Assembly (NCBI GenBank): GCA_036971475.1
Contig: JBAIZL010000001.1
Span: forward strand, 111,807,850-111,871,849
Length of the DNA stretch: 64,000 bases
Source: Prosapia bicincta
Taxonomy: Eukaryota > Arthropoda > Insecta > Hemiptera > Cercopidae
Reading direction: 5' to 3'
Of the stretch, positions 29,098 to 41,989 are shown piece after piece; the stretch's first letter is position 1; every line of letters starts with the position of its first letter. Under the pieces are notes generated by a model. That model searched no databases and was not told the origin of the DNA. It was given only the letters and a program-made list of their open reading frames with translations. A program made the position numbers and the translations under genes.

Positions 29098-29741
29098 CGT
29101 ATCCTTATGTTAAGAAAATGTCTTCAGTTGTCAGATCTTTATTTCCACCTCATTGCTCCACAACCTACATTCTAGGAAACGGCCCAACCTTTTTTTGGTA
29201 ATATTTTTCAAGTAACATAGTTGTGAATTTAATCTATGTCAATCACAGTGAGATTGCGGTGGTTTCGTCCGCAAAAGCCCTTTGATGTAACTTATTTGTG
29301 CGTTCTAGGAAACGGCCCAACCCGAGTTCGTCGTGTACGACTATTTTCATTACAAAAGTCGTACTCCTTTTTGGAGTTAAATCATTACTGTTTTGTTGTT
29401 ATTATTATTTTAGTCTTGTATGTCTTTAAAGCATCTAAGTCTCATATTTTACTGTTCCATTAGAATTCGTAAAATGCTGGGTAGTGACGAAACTGAGGAA
29501 AATCAAAAAATATAGTCTGCCAGAAATGTTGAGAGACAGTTTTTAGATAGTTCTGAAGAAACGAGTCTCTGCCAGATGACGAAACTGACGAAGAAGCCAA
29601 TGAAATTGAAATGAAACAAATGAACACATAATAGGTGAATCTAAAAATGACGAAAGTGTCCAATTTGTTGAAAATCGGTCAATATTTACGTTTTAGAGAT
29701 AATTAGGCTATAAATCCGGCAGAAAGAGATTACAGTGCAGT

Positions 29742-30062
29742 TTGACTATGGGACTCAGTGATGCAGAAGTCTCTGTCCTATGTAAAGGATTTAACTTTGC
29801 CATTGCTCCTACCAGGCTTCCTTTGAAAGAAATAATATCTGAGGTTGAAACATCTATCGCCTACATAGATAAAACTGAAGCTGAAGAGATTCGTCAGGAG
29901 GTTGCTAGTATTTTACGTACTAGCAGAATTCCTAAACCTAATCTCAGCTATATTTCTTTACAAAAAGTTTCATCTGGTTTCAAACGAATTAAATCAATAA
30001 CAGGAATAGAACTAAACAGACACAAGTGTTTCCAAGACACAATGTTTTCTTTCAACAACTAG
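29742..30062 (+). pseudogene. Penelope-like element, N-terminal domain fragment
   Basis: The first ~70 residues of this 106-codon frame match the conserved region before the reverse transcriptase in Penelope-like polyproteins. They show LSDAEVSVLCKGFNFAIAPT, PLKEIISEVE, and an (EE)IRQEV...RTSRIPKPNLS segment. The usual following ADKGN motif is not found. About 1 kb later comes the GIY-YIG part of a related element in the same orientation. The whole reverse transcriptase is therefore missing, and the two pieces may be from one internally deleted copy or from two. Confidence 0.7.
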
Positions 30063-31040
30063 ACTTATACACACTTGTATACTCAACGCATTTCCCAAGG
30101 GCTTTTAGGCATTGACCTACTTAATTAAGCTCTTATCAACTACGGCCCTTCTTGTAACAGAAAGACTCAAAAAGAATAAGTGAAAAATAAACACTCCTAA
30201 TTACATTTCATGCATTTCCTAATATGGTGGCCATGTTGGCAGCCGTTGTTTGGCATCCGACGTCCCCAATAGTGTCGTAACTAACAGGTAGAAAATAAAA
30301 CTATCGATTGTGATTGGCCACTATTTCCGTCCAATTTTTGACTGGATCATTTTACCACTTAAAATGTCAGTAATTTTGAAATGATTAATAACATACAAGA
30401 AATGACAGAGATTTAGAAATCCCAACATGAACATAAAGCGTTTAATCTAGTGTTACGAAATGTTCCGTAACAGACCAATGTTTCGTAGCGTATTCTAACT
30501 AATAATGAAAATTAGGGGACTAACTTTAAAAATATATAAAGTACTTGAGTTCGTTCACTAAAAACATATTTATATAATTTCCAAACCTACAATAGTTTAA
30601 CCAAATTTTTTTTATTCCTGTAAGTTCGTTTAATTAGTTTCCTTAGTTCATATAATTTCAAATAGTCTCCATGGAGCTAAAAAATGTTTCATAGGTAGTT
30701 GTAAAGTTTTAGGCAAGAGTAAACAAAGTCGGAATGTGGGTTTTGTCAAAGAGGACATCGAAGGTGAAGCAAAGGACAATTTCGGAACGTTGGGAGGTAC
30801 TGACTAGCAATTGTCAACAACACTTTAACAAATGTAGTACCGGTACTGCTAAACTTATTTATTAATATAAAGTAAAGCTTTAAAAGAAATGCTGTCTATT
30901 GTGAAGCAAACTTGTGCTAAATCATTGGTCATATCTTTAGATAAGGTTTCGATTACTCACGAGTTTATATACGCAAACCTACTCATTAAATTTACCCATC
31001 ACCGAGGGTTGATTGTAGTCTTTATCTTCCCTTTGTCTAA
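30063..31040. other. Unassigned DNA between two Penelope fragments
   Basis: No ORF. Contains the short inverted pair TGTTACG (30452) / CGTAACA (about 30467). Nothing else is recognised. Confidence 0.4.
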
Positions 31041-31489
31041 TTGTACCCCCTTACATCGACAAGGTTGTTGGTAACGCCAAAGATAAGATCTTCTTGGAAA
31101 ACCATGGTGTTTACAGCGTTTCCTGTGGAGTTTGTAAGAAATCGTACATTGGCCAAACGAACAGACGTATCTCGATTAGGCTTGAGGAGCACAAATTGGG
31201 CCTTAAAAACAAGCAGAAAACGTCGGCTCTGTACAGGCATCACTGCGATACAGGGCATACCATTGATTTCCAATCTTGCCGACAGATTGCTCAAGTGGAA
31301 AACTACAGGACTAAAATTATTCGTGAGGCTATCGAAATAGAGAAGCGAGAGAGCCTTAATAAACGCGATGATATTTTGAATTTGTCCGCAGTCTGTAAGT
31401 GTGTCATCGGTAGATTTTATCGGCAGAAAGGCGAACAAAGGCAAAGGAATGTGAGTAATTGTTTGGATCGACAGGTGTTTGTGGATTGA
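31041..31489 (+). pseudogene. Penelope-like GIY-YIG endonuclease remnant
   Basis: The frame reading PPYIDKVVGN.KDKIF and then HGVYSVSCGVCKKSYIGQTN is the connector plus GIY-YIG nuclease of a Penelope-like element. R..EH follows at about 20 residues and a Glu-rich helix REAIEIEKRE later. The expected connector between PYxxG and KDK is shortened, showing an internal deletion. No ATG opens it, and the reverse transcriptase is absent upstream. The protein runs directly into the terminal region at 31451, and the frame ends at 31489. Confidence 0.82.
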
Positions 31490-31668
31490 CGTCATTGTGT
31501 GGATTGACGTCAATGGGCGTGGCTTTATTCCTCTATATATAGGAACAGAGTTATCTGCGCTCTTCATTCGCACTTCTAGTGTTGTTGGATTCACCTCGTC
31601 AATGCTGGATGAGATTCTAGTGAAAGGTCGGAACTGCGAATTTACAGACTGCAGAATGAACGGATGTA
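31451..31668 (+). mobile_element. Penelope-like terminal repeat with promoter and hammerhead-like fold
   Basis: Homologous to 7081-7290. Contains two TGACGTCA sites (31487-31494 and 31505-31512, from a local duplication of GTGGATTGACGTCA), TATATATAG (31534-31542) and stem GCTGGA/TCTAGT followed by GAAAG (31604-31626). It ends against a (TA)n run. Confidence 0.7.
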
Positions 31669-31670
31669 CT

Positions 31671-31672
<2 letters not shown>

Positions 31673-31754
<82 letters not shown>
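31673..31754. repeat. (TA)n microsatellite
   Basis: About 80 bp of TA at the end of the Penelope fragment. Confidence 0.95.
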
Positions 31755-31757
<3 letters not shown>

Positions 31758-32237
31758 TGTTTGTATGTATGTATTTATGAGCCTTAGGCAGTAATAAACC
31801 ACTAACCAATCGTCATTAATATTTGGAAAATTGTTGATGACATTCCTGGAAAAGTTTTAGGATATAACACTTTTGGATATAACAATTTTGTTCAACATGT
31901 AATTTTCAAGTGAAAACATATCATAAAATATTATTTTCTATCTCATTTTATCTAAGTTATTTGATTTCAAATTTTTGTTGCCAGTCAACATTTAACAATC
32001 TAAAATTATTTTCCAACACATTTCAAATACAATAAAGATTGTAAATCCGAATGCACTTCAATAAATTACATTAAAATCAAGAGCTTTATATGTCACACGT
32101 TTTTCGATCGACTACTATAGGTTCAGCTTCTATTTTGTTACTTAAATAATAAATAAGGCTTAGCTAATCTTAACAAACTGTTCGTTGACTTTTAGGTGAT
32201 TTGAAGTCAGCTAGTATATATAAGTATATATAAATAA

Positions 32238-32281
<44 letters not shown>

Positions 32282-34230
32282 AAAGCTTCAAGAAAATTAA
32301 GAAAGAGGAAGTAACTTTGGTTTATCCTTACCAACAAGTAATATTACCACAATTACTTTTACGACAAATAATAATTTTATCACAGTCTAATTTGTGCAAC
32401 TAGTACCACATAAAATAGTTAGGGTAAGATAAGGAGTCGCTACCGAAATACACGTACAGAAGTAATGGACCGGATTCTAATTTACAGCGAAATCCATATT
32501 GGCGACTAATTACTTGAGTTTAATTGTATTTGAAATTCAAACCACAAAATGCAATTGCGTCATGCGTTCTCGTCTTATTAATAAGGTAGTCTAGCAGTAT
32601 TATATTAATCTATTGGTTGTAAGTCGATATCTTCTTTTACATTACAAAATATTAATTTGTTGTGGATAGAGTGTCTTGGTGTGGATAAAATTAATTAATT
32701 TTGTTTTCATATTAATCTAAAAAGGTCAATACTTTGATAAAATATTTATCTTCTTCAGAAATACAACTGCCAATGCTTTGAAAATAGTAGTTCATACAAA
32801 TTCACTGAAACAATATTTACTATATGATATAATAATTAAATTCTATAAAGGTTATTCATCAATTTATTCGTGTGTTATTGCAGAAATTGTATGTTTATTA
32901 ATTTTATTTTTATAATTATTTTATTTAAATATTTGATGCTTAGGTTTCACCGCTCGAATAAATTGTGTTATTGGAGGCCATGATATTATAAAATGATTTT
33001 GAAAACAAAATGTAAATTGAATCAAAGTTTAAAATGTAACAGATTATTATAAATCAGGTTAAATGCTTGGAAAATAATGCTTGTTTGTCCTGATCTAATA
33101 TAGTTTCTAGTAATAACTTAATTCCGAATAATAATAGGCAAGTTATATAATGGTAAATTTTGTAGTCAATTCTTAACAATTTCATTGATGTAAAATTACG
33201 AAGAAACAATGGTATGTAATCTACAAAATAAAATAATGTTTTTTTGAAAAAAGTAAATAATGTTTCTATTGTGGTTGTCGTTGTCTATTAGTTATTACTT
33301 ACCTGGAGATTATCGATGCCCTTATTTTAAAGCTTGTAGCTGAATAAGGTTTGTTAAAGATATTTGAAAATAATATTTGGTATATAACCTAAACACTACC
33401 TCGGACACTGGCCGAAAACTTGTACTAAAATGTCAACCTGCCAATACTCACAGTGATATAAACTATTTTATCATTGATTCCCCTAGAACTTGTGTAACAA
33501 CTCTCTCATATTTAGCCAGATGTCACCTCTTATTTCTATTTTACTTGCACATTTAGATTTGTTTTTTTAATATTCCTTTCTGTCTTATTAAACGCAGTAC
33601 TGATTGTGGTAAATAAAGTGATATGTATAAATAGACCTTTCATTACTGTATGCTTCCTTTTGTAGTAATAAAGACGAGAGAGTGGAGACGAATATTGCAT
33701 CCAGCATTGCGTAATGTAGTAAGTTATTGCATCATAAAATTTCCTAAATTGAAATCGTTCTAACCTATAAACCCGTTTATAGCATTCCATGTATATGGCC
33801 TAGCTGCAAAACTGACTTTAGTACGAATACCTTATCTGTGTTCTATCCATATAGATATAGATGTACATGTTGATGATATATAAATCATCTGGCCTCCTGC
33901 CCTCGATGATGTATCACGCCTCCATAAGGTGTGATCTTAGTAGTACTAAGGACGGTTACGATGGCCAAATATTGAACTAATGCTAGTCTATATGTACTCA
34001 GTATCAATTAGTAACTCCTCAACGATCTCTGTGTACCATTTTAAGAAGTTATTTATCACAATTTAATAATATATTTCAAAAGCTTCAATGAGAAACAATT
34101 TCAATAATATGTTCAGTATTTTAAAGCTTTCCTATTTGGATCGGATCATTAAGCCCAGTGAAAGCGGTAATAAGGAAGCTTGTCTTAGGCTAGAGTTAGA
34201 AGTGTAATAGCTTAAGTAGAAATGGGGGAA

Positions 34231-34281
<51 letters not shown>

Positions 34282-35900
34282 TCTTATTATTACTTTTATT
34301 TTATACTTAAAGACATAAGAAATGATAGGTACTATGTTTGTAGAAATACTTTTTTGAAAATGGTATACTATTTACCATGACACATTATTACTCACCCAGT
34401 TCTTTTTAAAACTAGAATAAAGAAAAAATAAGCAAAATATGATAGTTTTATAAAATAGATATTGATACATATATATTAGGCCTAATTATTTAAACGAATT
34501 GCTAAAGAATATAGAAAACTCTATCGATAGCAAGTATTTATAAAACAAGTAATATAAGAACCAATTTAGTCATTTCCTATTCATGTCCAAAAAAAAAAAA
34601 TTCTATTTACTTATTAAATAATTATATCTAGTATCAATAAAGTAACATACTAAAACTCAAATATTTTATCATTTATTTTAAACCTAGTGGGGAAAAACAA
34701 TATTGCATGAATTGCATATTTTGTGAAACGTTTTATGCCGACTAAACCTTCAATTATTTAATGAAATTTAATTAATAATTGTTATTGTACAAAATCTGTA
34801 ATATTAACAAATGTCATGGACTAGAGGTTGAAAACAACGTATTTATACTAGAGTAATAGAATAGAAACTACTTTATTAACGACTGAAAATTTGAACAAAT
34901 TATATATAAGGAGATTGTGAACTAATAGAAGGAATTGAATATTGGATTTAGCAATAATTTACTAATTCTTGAACGTTGTTAAGACCATGTAGCGGTGAAT
35001 GGCAATGTTGCCTTTACTATAAAGTATCATTTGAATAGAGACAGCTACTAGACAGTCTATATTTGAGATTCCGTCTCTCACTAAATACGGAGCGGAATAT
35101 TCCTTTGCTATTGTAATCCTTACGCTGCCCTTGCATACGATTCCCTACTCTTTAAGCCTTCTTCATTATAAATTCCTCTAAGCCGATCTTGGTTTTGCAT
35201 ATATTGCTACCTAATCTGAATGCATTTTGTAAAGGTAGTGAGGGGGAGAGGGTATTTTAATTTCTTCTCTGCTACTTACACTGCTTAATCACAGTATTTC
35301 ATTTCCGTTCACAACCCCTCTCTCTATAAGAATTGCAAACCGTTTAGTACTCAATGTTTGCCATAGTTCTTCATTTTAAGATTGAATATATTTCCATTTG
35401 TTATTTACATTACTGAAATATCGTGTGTATGTAATATAATTTACTTTTTCCCCAAATCATACGACCATTTGAAGATTTGAATTGATCCTATTAAATACAT
35501 TAATTTAGTTTTTAGTGGTACTATCTTAGTTCCGTTCAATTACAATATGTAGACTGCAGTCTTGTTATATATCCATTCTCCTTTTAATGGTCGAAATATA
35601 TATACTATTTATTAGGAATATACTGTCGTTGAATTTAATAATAATTACACATAAACTTCTTAACCACATATACACTTTCTCGAAAACGGATGTTATTTTA
35701 CTATGAAATAATGACGTATTAAGAAGGTATTCAGATTTCTGGTGCTAATTTAATCATGAACATTGTCTAAAGTATTACGAAAACTTCAATGTTATGAAAT
35801 GTTTCAAATTTAATAAAATGTAAATTATTTTAAAATTAAAAAAAAAAAATTATCTATGTTTAAAAAAAAAATCTATGTTTATATGCATGTGTACGTGGAC

Positions 35901-35953
<53 letters not shown>

Positions 35954-36020
35954 TATACAAATATATATATATACAGTATATATATAAACTGTTTTCTTGT
36001 TTAATAATTTAAAACAACAT
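31755..36020. other. Intergenic with microsatellites
   Basis: No supported gene. TA runs at 32242-32277, 34234-34277 and 35904-35942. The minus-strand 84-codon frame at 33536-33790 has no motif. Confidence 0.6.
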
Positions 36021-36096
36021 AGGTTATTCAAATACAAGAATATTTATTAATTTATATCCACGGATATCCATAAATATTCTTGTATTGGAATAACCT
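36021..36096. repeat. Inverted repeat, 26-bp arms
   Basis: Arms 36021-36046 and 36071-36096 (AGGTTATTC...) are complementary with one mismatch around a 24-bp spacer. They lie between two TA/TG microsatellites. Could be a small foldback element. Confidence 0.75.
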
Positions 36097-36106
36097 ATTT
36101 TGGTTA

Positions 36107-36107
<1 letters not shown>

Positions 36108-36191
<84 letters not shown>
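36108..36191. repeat. (TA)n-(TG)n microsatellite
   Basis: TA to 36123, then TG. Confidence 0.95.
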
Positions 36192-36192
<1 letters not shown>

Positions 36193-37696
36193 TTGAATAA
36201 AAATTCTCATAAAAGGAATATCTTATTTTATTTTACTTTAAACTTTTATATTAAAAAACTAATTAAACTTTTCGCTGATTATTATTACCACCATTTTCAC
36301 GTCTACTACAACTTTTTAAGATCATGTTACATATTCAGATACGTCAACAGCTTCTATATCTGTCTATACATATTTGTAGTTTGTGATGTATTTCATACCG
36401 ATACTAATTTATCATCGAATTTATCTAATATCGACCGTCGTATGCAAGTTAGTGTTTTGACAGTCTTTATCATGTTTGTAGCATAGTATTTATACTGACA
36501 CTCTACCTCCAGTCTCGACTACTGTGATCTTTCAAGTGCACGGTTACGTGGTCCACACAATATGGTTAGTTTTTTTAGAACTAGAATTTGGAAAGGCCTA
36601 AATATTTGAAACAATATTTGTGAATACTCAACAAGTTTTAATATTGTAAATATAAAGTTTTTGCAATTACATACTGAAAAAAACTGTTAAAGTGGAGTAT
36701 TTTGTACATAGGTTAAACATTAAAAAAAAATAGTCATTAAGATAGTTTCATTGAAATATAAAATGTATCAAAATTCTTAAAATTTATTTAGGATTATTGT
36801 TCCTAAGCCTCTTGCGGCATCTCTGAAATGTTTTTGTTTTTTACTAATATTTTTTTCGTTTGTAACAATGGTAAAAAAAAACTTGTTATCCCTACATATA
36901 CAAATTATAAAAATGGTTTATTAATTCGACCCTCCTGAAAACACTTAATGAAATATTCTCACTTTTAAATTTTAAATGTAAGAAACTACATCCGTTACAA
37001 GCAAAACGTAGCAATAATTGTGTCTTATCACGCTGTTGCTTAGGTATCAGCTTGCTTAGAATTAAAGCTGTAAGATATTTTTACATTTGTTAACAATATT
37101 TTCAACTTTGATATAATATATAATTATCAGTAAAATATAATAGTTATACGACCTGATATACTATAGCTTTATATTTGGCAATAATACGAAAAAAAAATAT
37201 TTTAATTACAGGTGTGATTTTTGCCCAAGGAACTTAGACAAAACCAACAAAATGCTGTTTGCAATTGTGGGGAAAGTGTTTGTAAAGACCAATTAGCTGA
37301 TGTATCTGAATAGTGTTTCGACGTATAAAAAATGAAATCATATTTTATGTGTTTGCTCATATCTTTTATTATATAACAAATTATGTTTCGATATTTGTTT
37401 TATTTATAACATCAACTATTTCACTGATATTGACCTGAAAACTAGGTGGGGTAAAAAATTACCCCGAGCGAGCTCTGGTGTAACGAGTAATAGCGCGAGT
37501 CATTTAGGATTATCAATATTTTCAACCTTGACATGTTTAATTATTCAGTGTCAAGTAATCTTTGTAAGAGCTGAACTACTGTAGCCTTAGTATTTCACAC
37601 AAACTTCAGTGAGAATTTAGAAAATCATTTATAATATTATAAAGACAGTTTAGTTGCTTTTGACAATCTTCTACTTTTCTTATTGGATTTATATTA
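36192..37696. other. Intergenic, nothing recognised
   Basis: A 97-codon frame at 36193-36486 is Tyr/Phe-rich and has no motif. No RNA gene seen. Confidence 0.5.
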
Positions 37697-37880
37697 TTGT
37701 TTTTAGTATAATAATTATCTGGCACACCTAGCATTGTCAGATTATTTCGGAGAGCCTTTATCAGTCAGAACTTTGTATGAACTCCAGAGTTCATAAAACA
37801 TTCTGACAGATGGAGGCTTTCTGAAACGCGTAAGCGACTTTTTTTAGGAATGGCAGATAATTATGATACTAAAAATAACA
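37697..37880. repeat. Long imperfect foldback (~184 bp)
   Basis: The outer arms (TTGTTTTTAGTATAATAATT at 37697 and its near-complement ending 37880) and the inner arms pair around a tight CAG loop. The inner arms read AGAGCCTTTATCAGTCAGAA and, on the other side, TTCTGACAGATGGAGGCTTT. The middle pairs less well. It resembles a foldback MITE or a long hairpin RNA precursor. Confidence 0.7.
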
Positions 37881-40680
37881 GTTTAGGAAACTTAGTAACA
37901 GGCAATTCCAGACCTAAACTTTTTATGTTATACAATCTCAGTTTAATAATCCTGCAAGCTTCATCCAATTGTAAGTAGATTCTAAGTAAGTTCTAAGCGG
38001 GTTCAATTCTATTATAAGTGGCTCGTTAGGCTCAATGAAAGCGGTATTAAGTGGACACAGCTTAGACGAGAACTTATAATGACTTCGAAAATGAGAAGTT
38101 AACCGTCTAAGAGGAAATGATGGTGTTCACTGGAATATTCCCGCTACGGTGATACAGATTACTTTATGCATTGCTACATAAACTTGGGTTACAGTACATG
38201 TGCTGGTATGTAGACAATATCTAGGTCTTAGTGCGTACTTCTATGTTGGGCGATAACAACAAAGTGTCACATAACAACAGAGTGCTACATCAAAAGATAT
38301 TTAGCAACATTTTCAGTAACGTTCACATAATTTTTGAGTAAACAAATAAAGAAAATAGAGATGGTATGTTTATAAATACAATTTATTATTTTTCTAAAGT
38401 GTTACCTAAAAGTTACACTATTGTCACTTATTCCTATTTTTTATACCAGAATAAAAAGATTAGGAATTAGAGTAAATATTTACACTTCATTATTTAAGTA
38501 TTATTCAGATACTTATCAAATTAAACCTTCATATCAACCAGAGGAAGAAGGTATGGATTAATGCCTCATTTTTGTTACAATTCTAAAGATAGGTAAGGCC
38601 TAATAGATATGGCGAGGATAAATTTATGTTACCTAATTGATGCCAAATTATGATATGTAAAACGTGTGTGCGCCTAGTGTAAACTCTCTCAATAGAAACT
38701 TTAGTCGATACAGGAAAACTAAAGCCACAAAGAAGAATAGCAGATATAAGAAACATAAAGACATAGCAGACAAAATATAATTACAGAGAGACATGAAGTA
38801 TCCAGGATATATTATAATAGGATAAACTCTAATCAGTTTCAAACATACATTTCTTCAAGTCTCTCCATGTTATTAGAATGATGTACAGCACGAGACAGAT
38901 AAGAAAACTTTATAAAACCATCATTTTAAATTTAGAATTCTTTAACAATAATAAAGTAACCACCAATTATGATATGCCTATGAAATTATAAAAGAGTTTT
39001 CTTGCATTTATGAATCATTATAAGAGAAAATTTCCTTGCAATTATGAATCATTAAAAGAGAATGTTTCCTTGCAATTATGAATCATTATAAGAGAAGGAT
39101 AGAGTGAGAAATTGCAGAACACAGTAAGCTTCAAAAATTATAAACGAAAATAAAAATGTATAGATACTTATATATATAAATAATAGTCCAACCCATCCGT
39201 ACTGTATAGAGAGGATATTGTATAATTACAAAGACATTCGCTTTCTAATCTACCACTCCCTATTGTGATTCTGTCATATGTCTATACCTATTTATAATAT
39301 TTGCAATTATAAAATAAAAATTAACTAACAATTTTTTGATCGCAGTAGGAATTGAATTTTTAAGAAATTATTCATACTTGTTTAGAAATAGGTTCGCAAA
39401 GTAATATTATTAATTATTAAACATACGAAGTAATGTAAATTTTAAATATAGAAATTGATGATAAGGTATAATATGAAATATAATTTTGACATTAAAATTT
39501 ATTTTAAGCTTTGGTTGGCAAAATGTTTTCAAAATGCACCTCTGTAAATGGGCGTTAAATACAAATCCCGTTTAGTCACTTTTTAAATCTACTTTAAACT
39601 TCAAGTTTTCTATGGAAACAGAACAATGGGAAACTGTAACAATGATAAAATAATAATTAATTTATACAGAGCAATTTGATTGAACTATAAATAACCATCT
39701 AAGGGCAGAACGAACACACGGTGATCATTAGTTTCAGGATGTGCGGGTACTTTATAGATTGCAAAATTAAAGATACTCAATTTGGTCATAATATTAGGTT
39801 CTCATAGATCAGCAGAAGCTATTGGACGATCCTAGAGAGAGTTGGAGGCACTAAGGACAAGAACGTATAGTCATAGTTATTGCCATCCAGGTATCAATCA
39901 TTCATACACTAGTCATGGTTTCCAACAGAGCATTTAAAGTATTACCTGCAATAACTTCCATTCCAGTAATTTAAATCCATACAATTTCAATACTACCTCA
40001 TTCAGCCGATAGATTGCTCTAATTGAAACTCGACTCATTGATACTACAGTTGCTTTCCCTCTGGTTGTTTTGTAAACGTGATCCAACCGAGAGCAATGCC
40101 AAAGCAGATTAGTATATTGTTGTATATATCAGAAACATACCAGGTCTGTGACAGTAGAATTGTCTTTTTGTAGAGCTTGTTTGAGTTTGATACTTGTATT
40201 TTTATATTAAATTTTTAAAAATAGGTATTTATTGGCTCGTGGTGTTCATCAGATCGCTGATTGTATATTTTGCTACTTAGATGAAGCACAAGTAAATCCG
40301 ATACTTCGTAGTACACAAGAACATTCCGGTGAATGCCTTTGAGGCGCCATGTACTACCACACTTCCCTCGCCAAATAACTCTATCACCCAGGCAGACAAT
40401 AAGTTACTAACTGCTGTGAATAGCCTCTGTAACTGGACGCAAAATGGCGCGTTGCCAACGTTACAAACAAGAATGTTACTTTCCCATAAATATTGTTCAA
40501 TGGGTTTGCGATACCTATAGCAAATATACCATAAAGCAAATATATAAGGCTGAGTGGGAAATTGGAGAGTAGAGAGCATGTAAGAAAGAGGAATTCAAAG
40601 CAATACAGAAGGATAAACCGGTTGATAAGTGTGTTTCGAATTGAGAGGATGTAGTGTATATTCTAAGTTAATAATTATTA
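37881..40680. other. Intergenic, nothing firmly recognised
   Basis: 38992-39107 has three ~43-bp tandem units built on TTCCTTGCAATTATGAATCA. 40340-40470 is more GC-rich, but the frames there carry no motif. Confidence 0.5.
38992..39107. repeat. Short tandem repeat, ~43 bp x 3
   Basis: Three diverged copies of a unit containing CTTGCAATTATGAATCATTA and AGAGAA. Confidence 0.7.
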
Positions 40681-40682
40681 TT

Positions 40683-41390
40683 AGGGATGGGTCGTTTCCG
40701 ATTCTCGTTTCCAGAAATCGTCGATTCTATTGGTCTCGAGTAATTGTCGATAATCGATTCTCCATTGATTAAGTTGACGATTCCAATTCTTGTTTTTTAA
40801 CTGTGTGTGGTGTAATTTATTGGGACAATAATTAATTATCAACTAACCTTTATTTATATATTAGATATTCCCTTTGAATTAAACGATTAAAGCGATTAAA
40901 ATAATGAAATTATTATTATTGTTTGTTACGAAACAACATAGTTGTACTAAATCATTTCTTGTCTTGTGGCCGCTCATCTCGCTCAGCTGTCTCAATCTCA
41001 CTCGGGCAGGCTCGACTCTGTTCCCTCGTCTCTGGCCGCCACCGCTACATAGATGTAAAAAACAAAACAAGGAAAGGTAGTTCCACTCTATCTAGTTATA
41101 CAAACTGAAATGACTATTACTGAAATTATATTGTAATTGTGACTGAAGTTCAAGTTTGTAATTTTAAATAAATCGTTACTTTTATCCAATATGTTTGTCA
41201 CAGTCTCAAAAATTCCTATTTGTAAATCAAGGCCGAACGTTTTGTATAGCTTATGTCTTTAAAAATAACTTTTTTAATGACTAACATGTTAACTAGATTC
41301 AGTATAATATAGTAGGCCTATATAAATTTAAAAAATCGAGAATCGAAAGAAATTTTGGGAATCGAGATCGGAATCTAAGATCTTAGGTAT
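40683..41390. mobile_element. Possible hAT-like non-autonomous element
   Basis: The left edge AGGGATGGGTCGTTTCCGAT resembles hAT terminal inverted repeats. An imperfect inverted match (GGGAATCGAGATCGGAATCT, 41357-41376) lies at the right, but without a matching GGGATGGG tip. No transposase frame inside. The call is tentative. Confidence 0.3.
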
Positions 41391-41933
41391 CTGCTCATAA
41401 TTCATAATAATTCATAATTATTAGGAATTATTATTATTAGATTAGATTTTTAAATGATCATGTTAGATCAGATCATTATTGAATAATATTAGATAAAATT
41501 ATACAGCCAAATATTGAAATCTATTGGCACTCACGATATACAACCATGGCGATGTACTACGAAGCAAACTTGAAAATAATTCAAACGTTTGAAAATAGGG
41601 AGTTACATAACATAGTAAATACACCACGTTACAAACGATATATAGGTCTACTTGTTTAGGTAGGTAAGATACGTTTCTGGGTGTTTTCAAAATTTGAAGG
41701 CCTGATTAAAATAGCAAAAAACAATGGCAGCAACCGATACAGAGGTGTAGCTATGCTGAAGGTAATAATATGAATGCAACATCATCGTGAAATGCTAATT
41801 TAGAGTGTATGCTGAAGAATAATCACATCATAGGTATCATATTAATAATACACAATATAATACATGCATAAATCAGCATTGTAAAAAATGAAATAATTAG
41901 AACGATCGAGTAATGAATAAACGCTTTTGAAAT

Positions 41934-41939
41934 AACGAT
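41934..41939. repeat. Target-site duplication, left copy (AACGAT)
   Basis: AACGAT directly precedes the element's first base and is repeated at 60177-60182. Six bp is the Polinton/Maverick target-site duplication length. Confidence 0.93.
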
Positions 41940-41989
41940 AGTAGAGAATGCGAGGGTTGAGATGGGTCACTTGTGACGTGGGAAAACCC

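Noticed and set aside
38992..39107. CRISPR-like array
   Set aside because: Three diverged direct units without spacers in a eukaryotic-type sequence; a simple tandem repeat.
40277..40579. Overlapping frames on both strands (100 and 63 codons)
   Set aside because: Slightly GC-richer DNA, but neither translation shows a family motif; could be part of an unseen exon, not callable.
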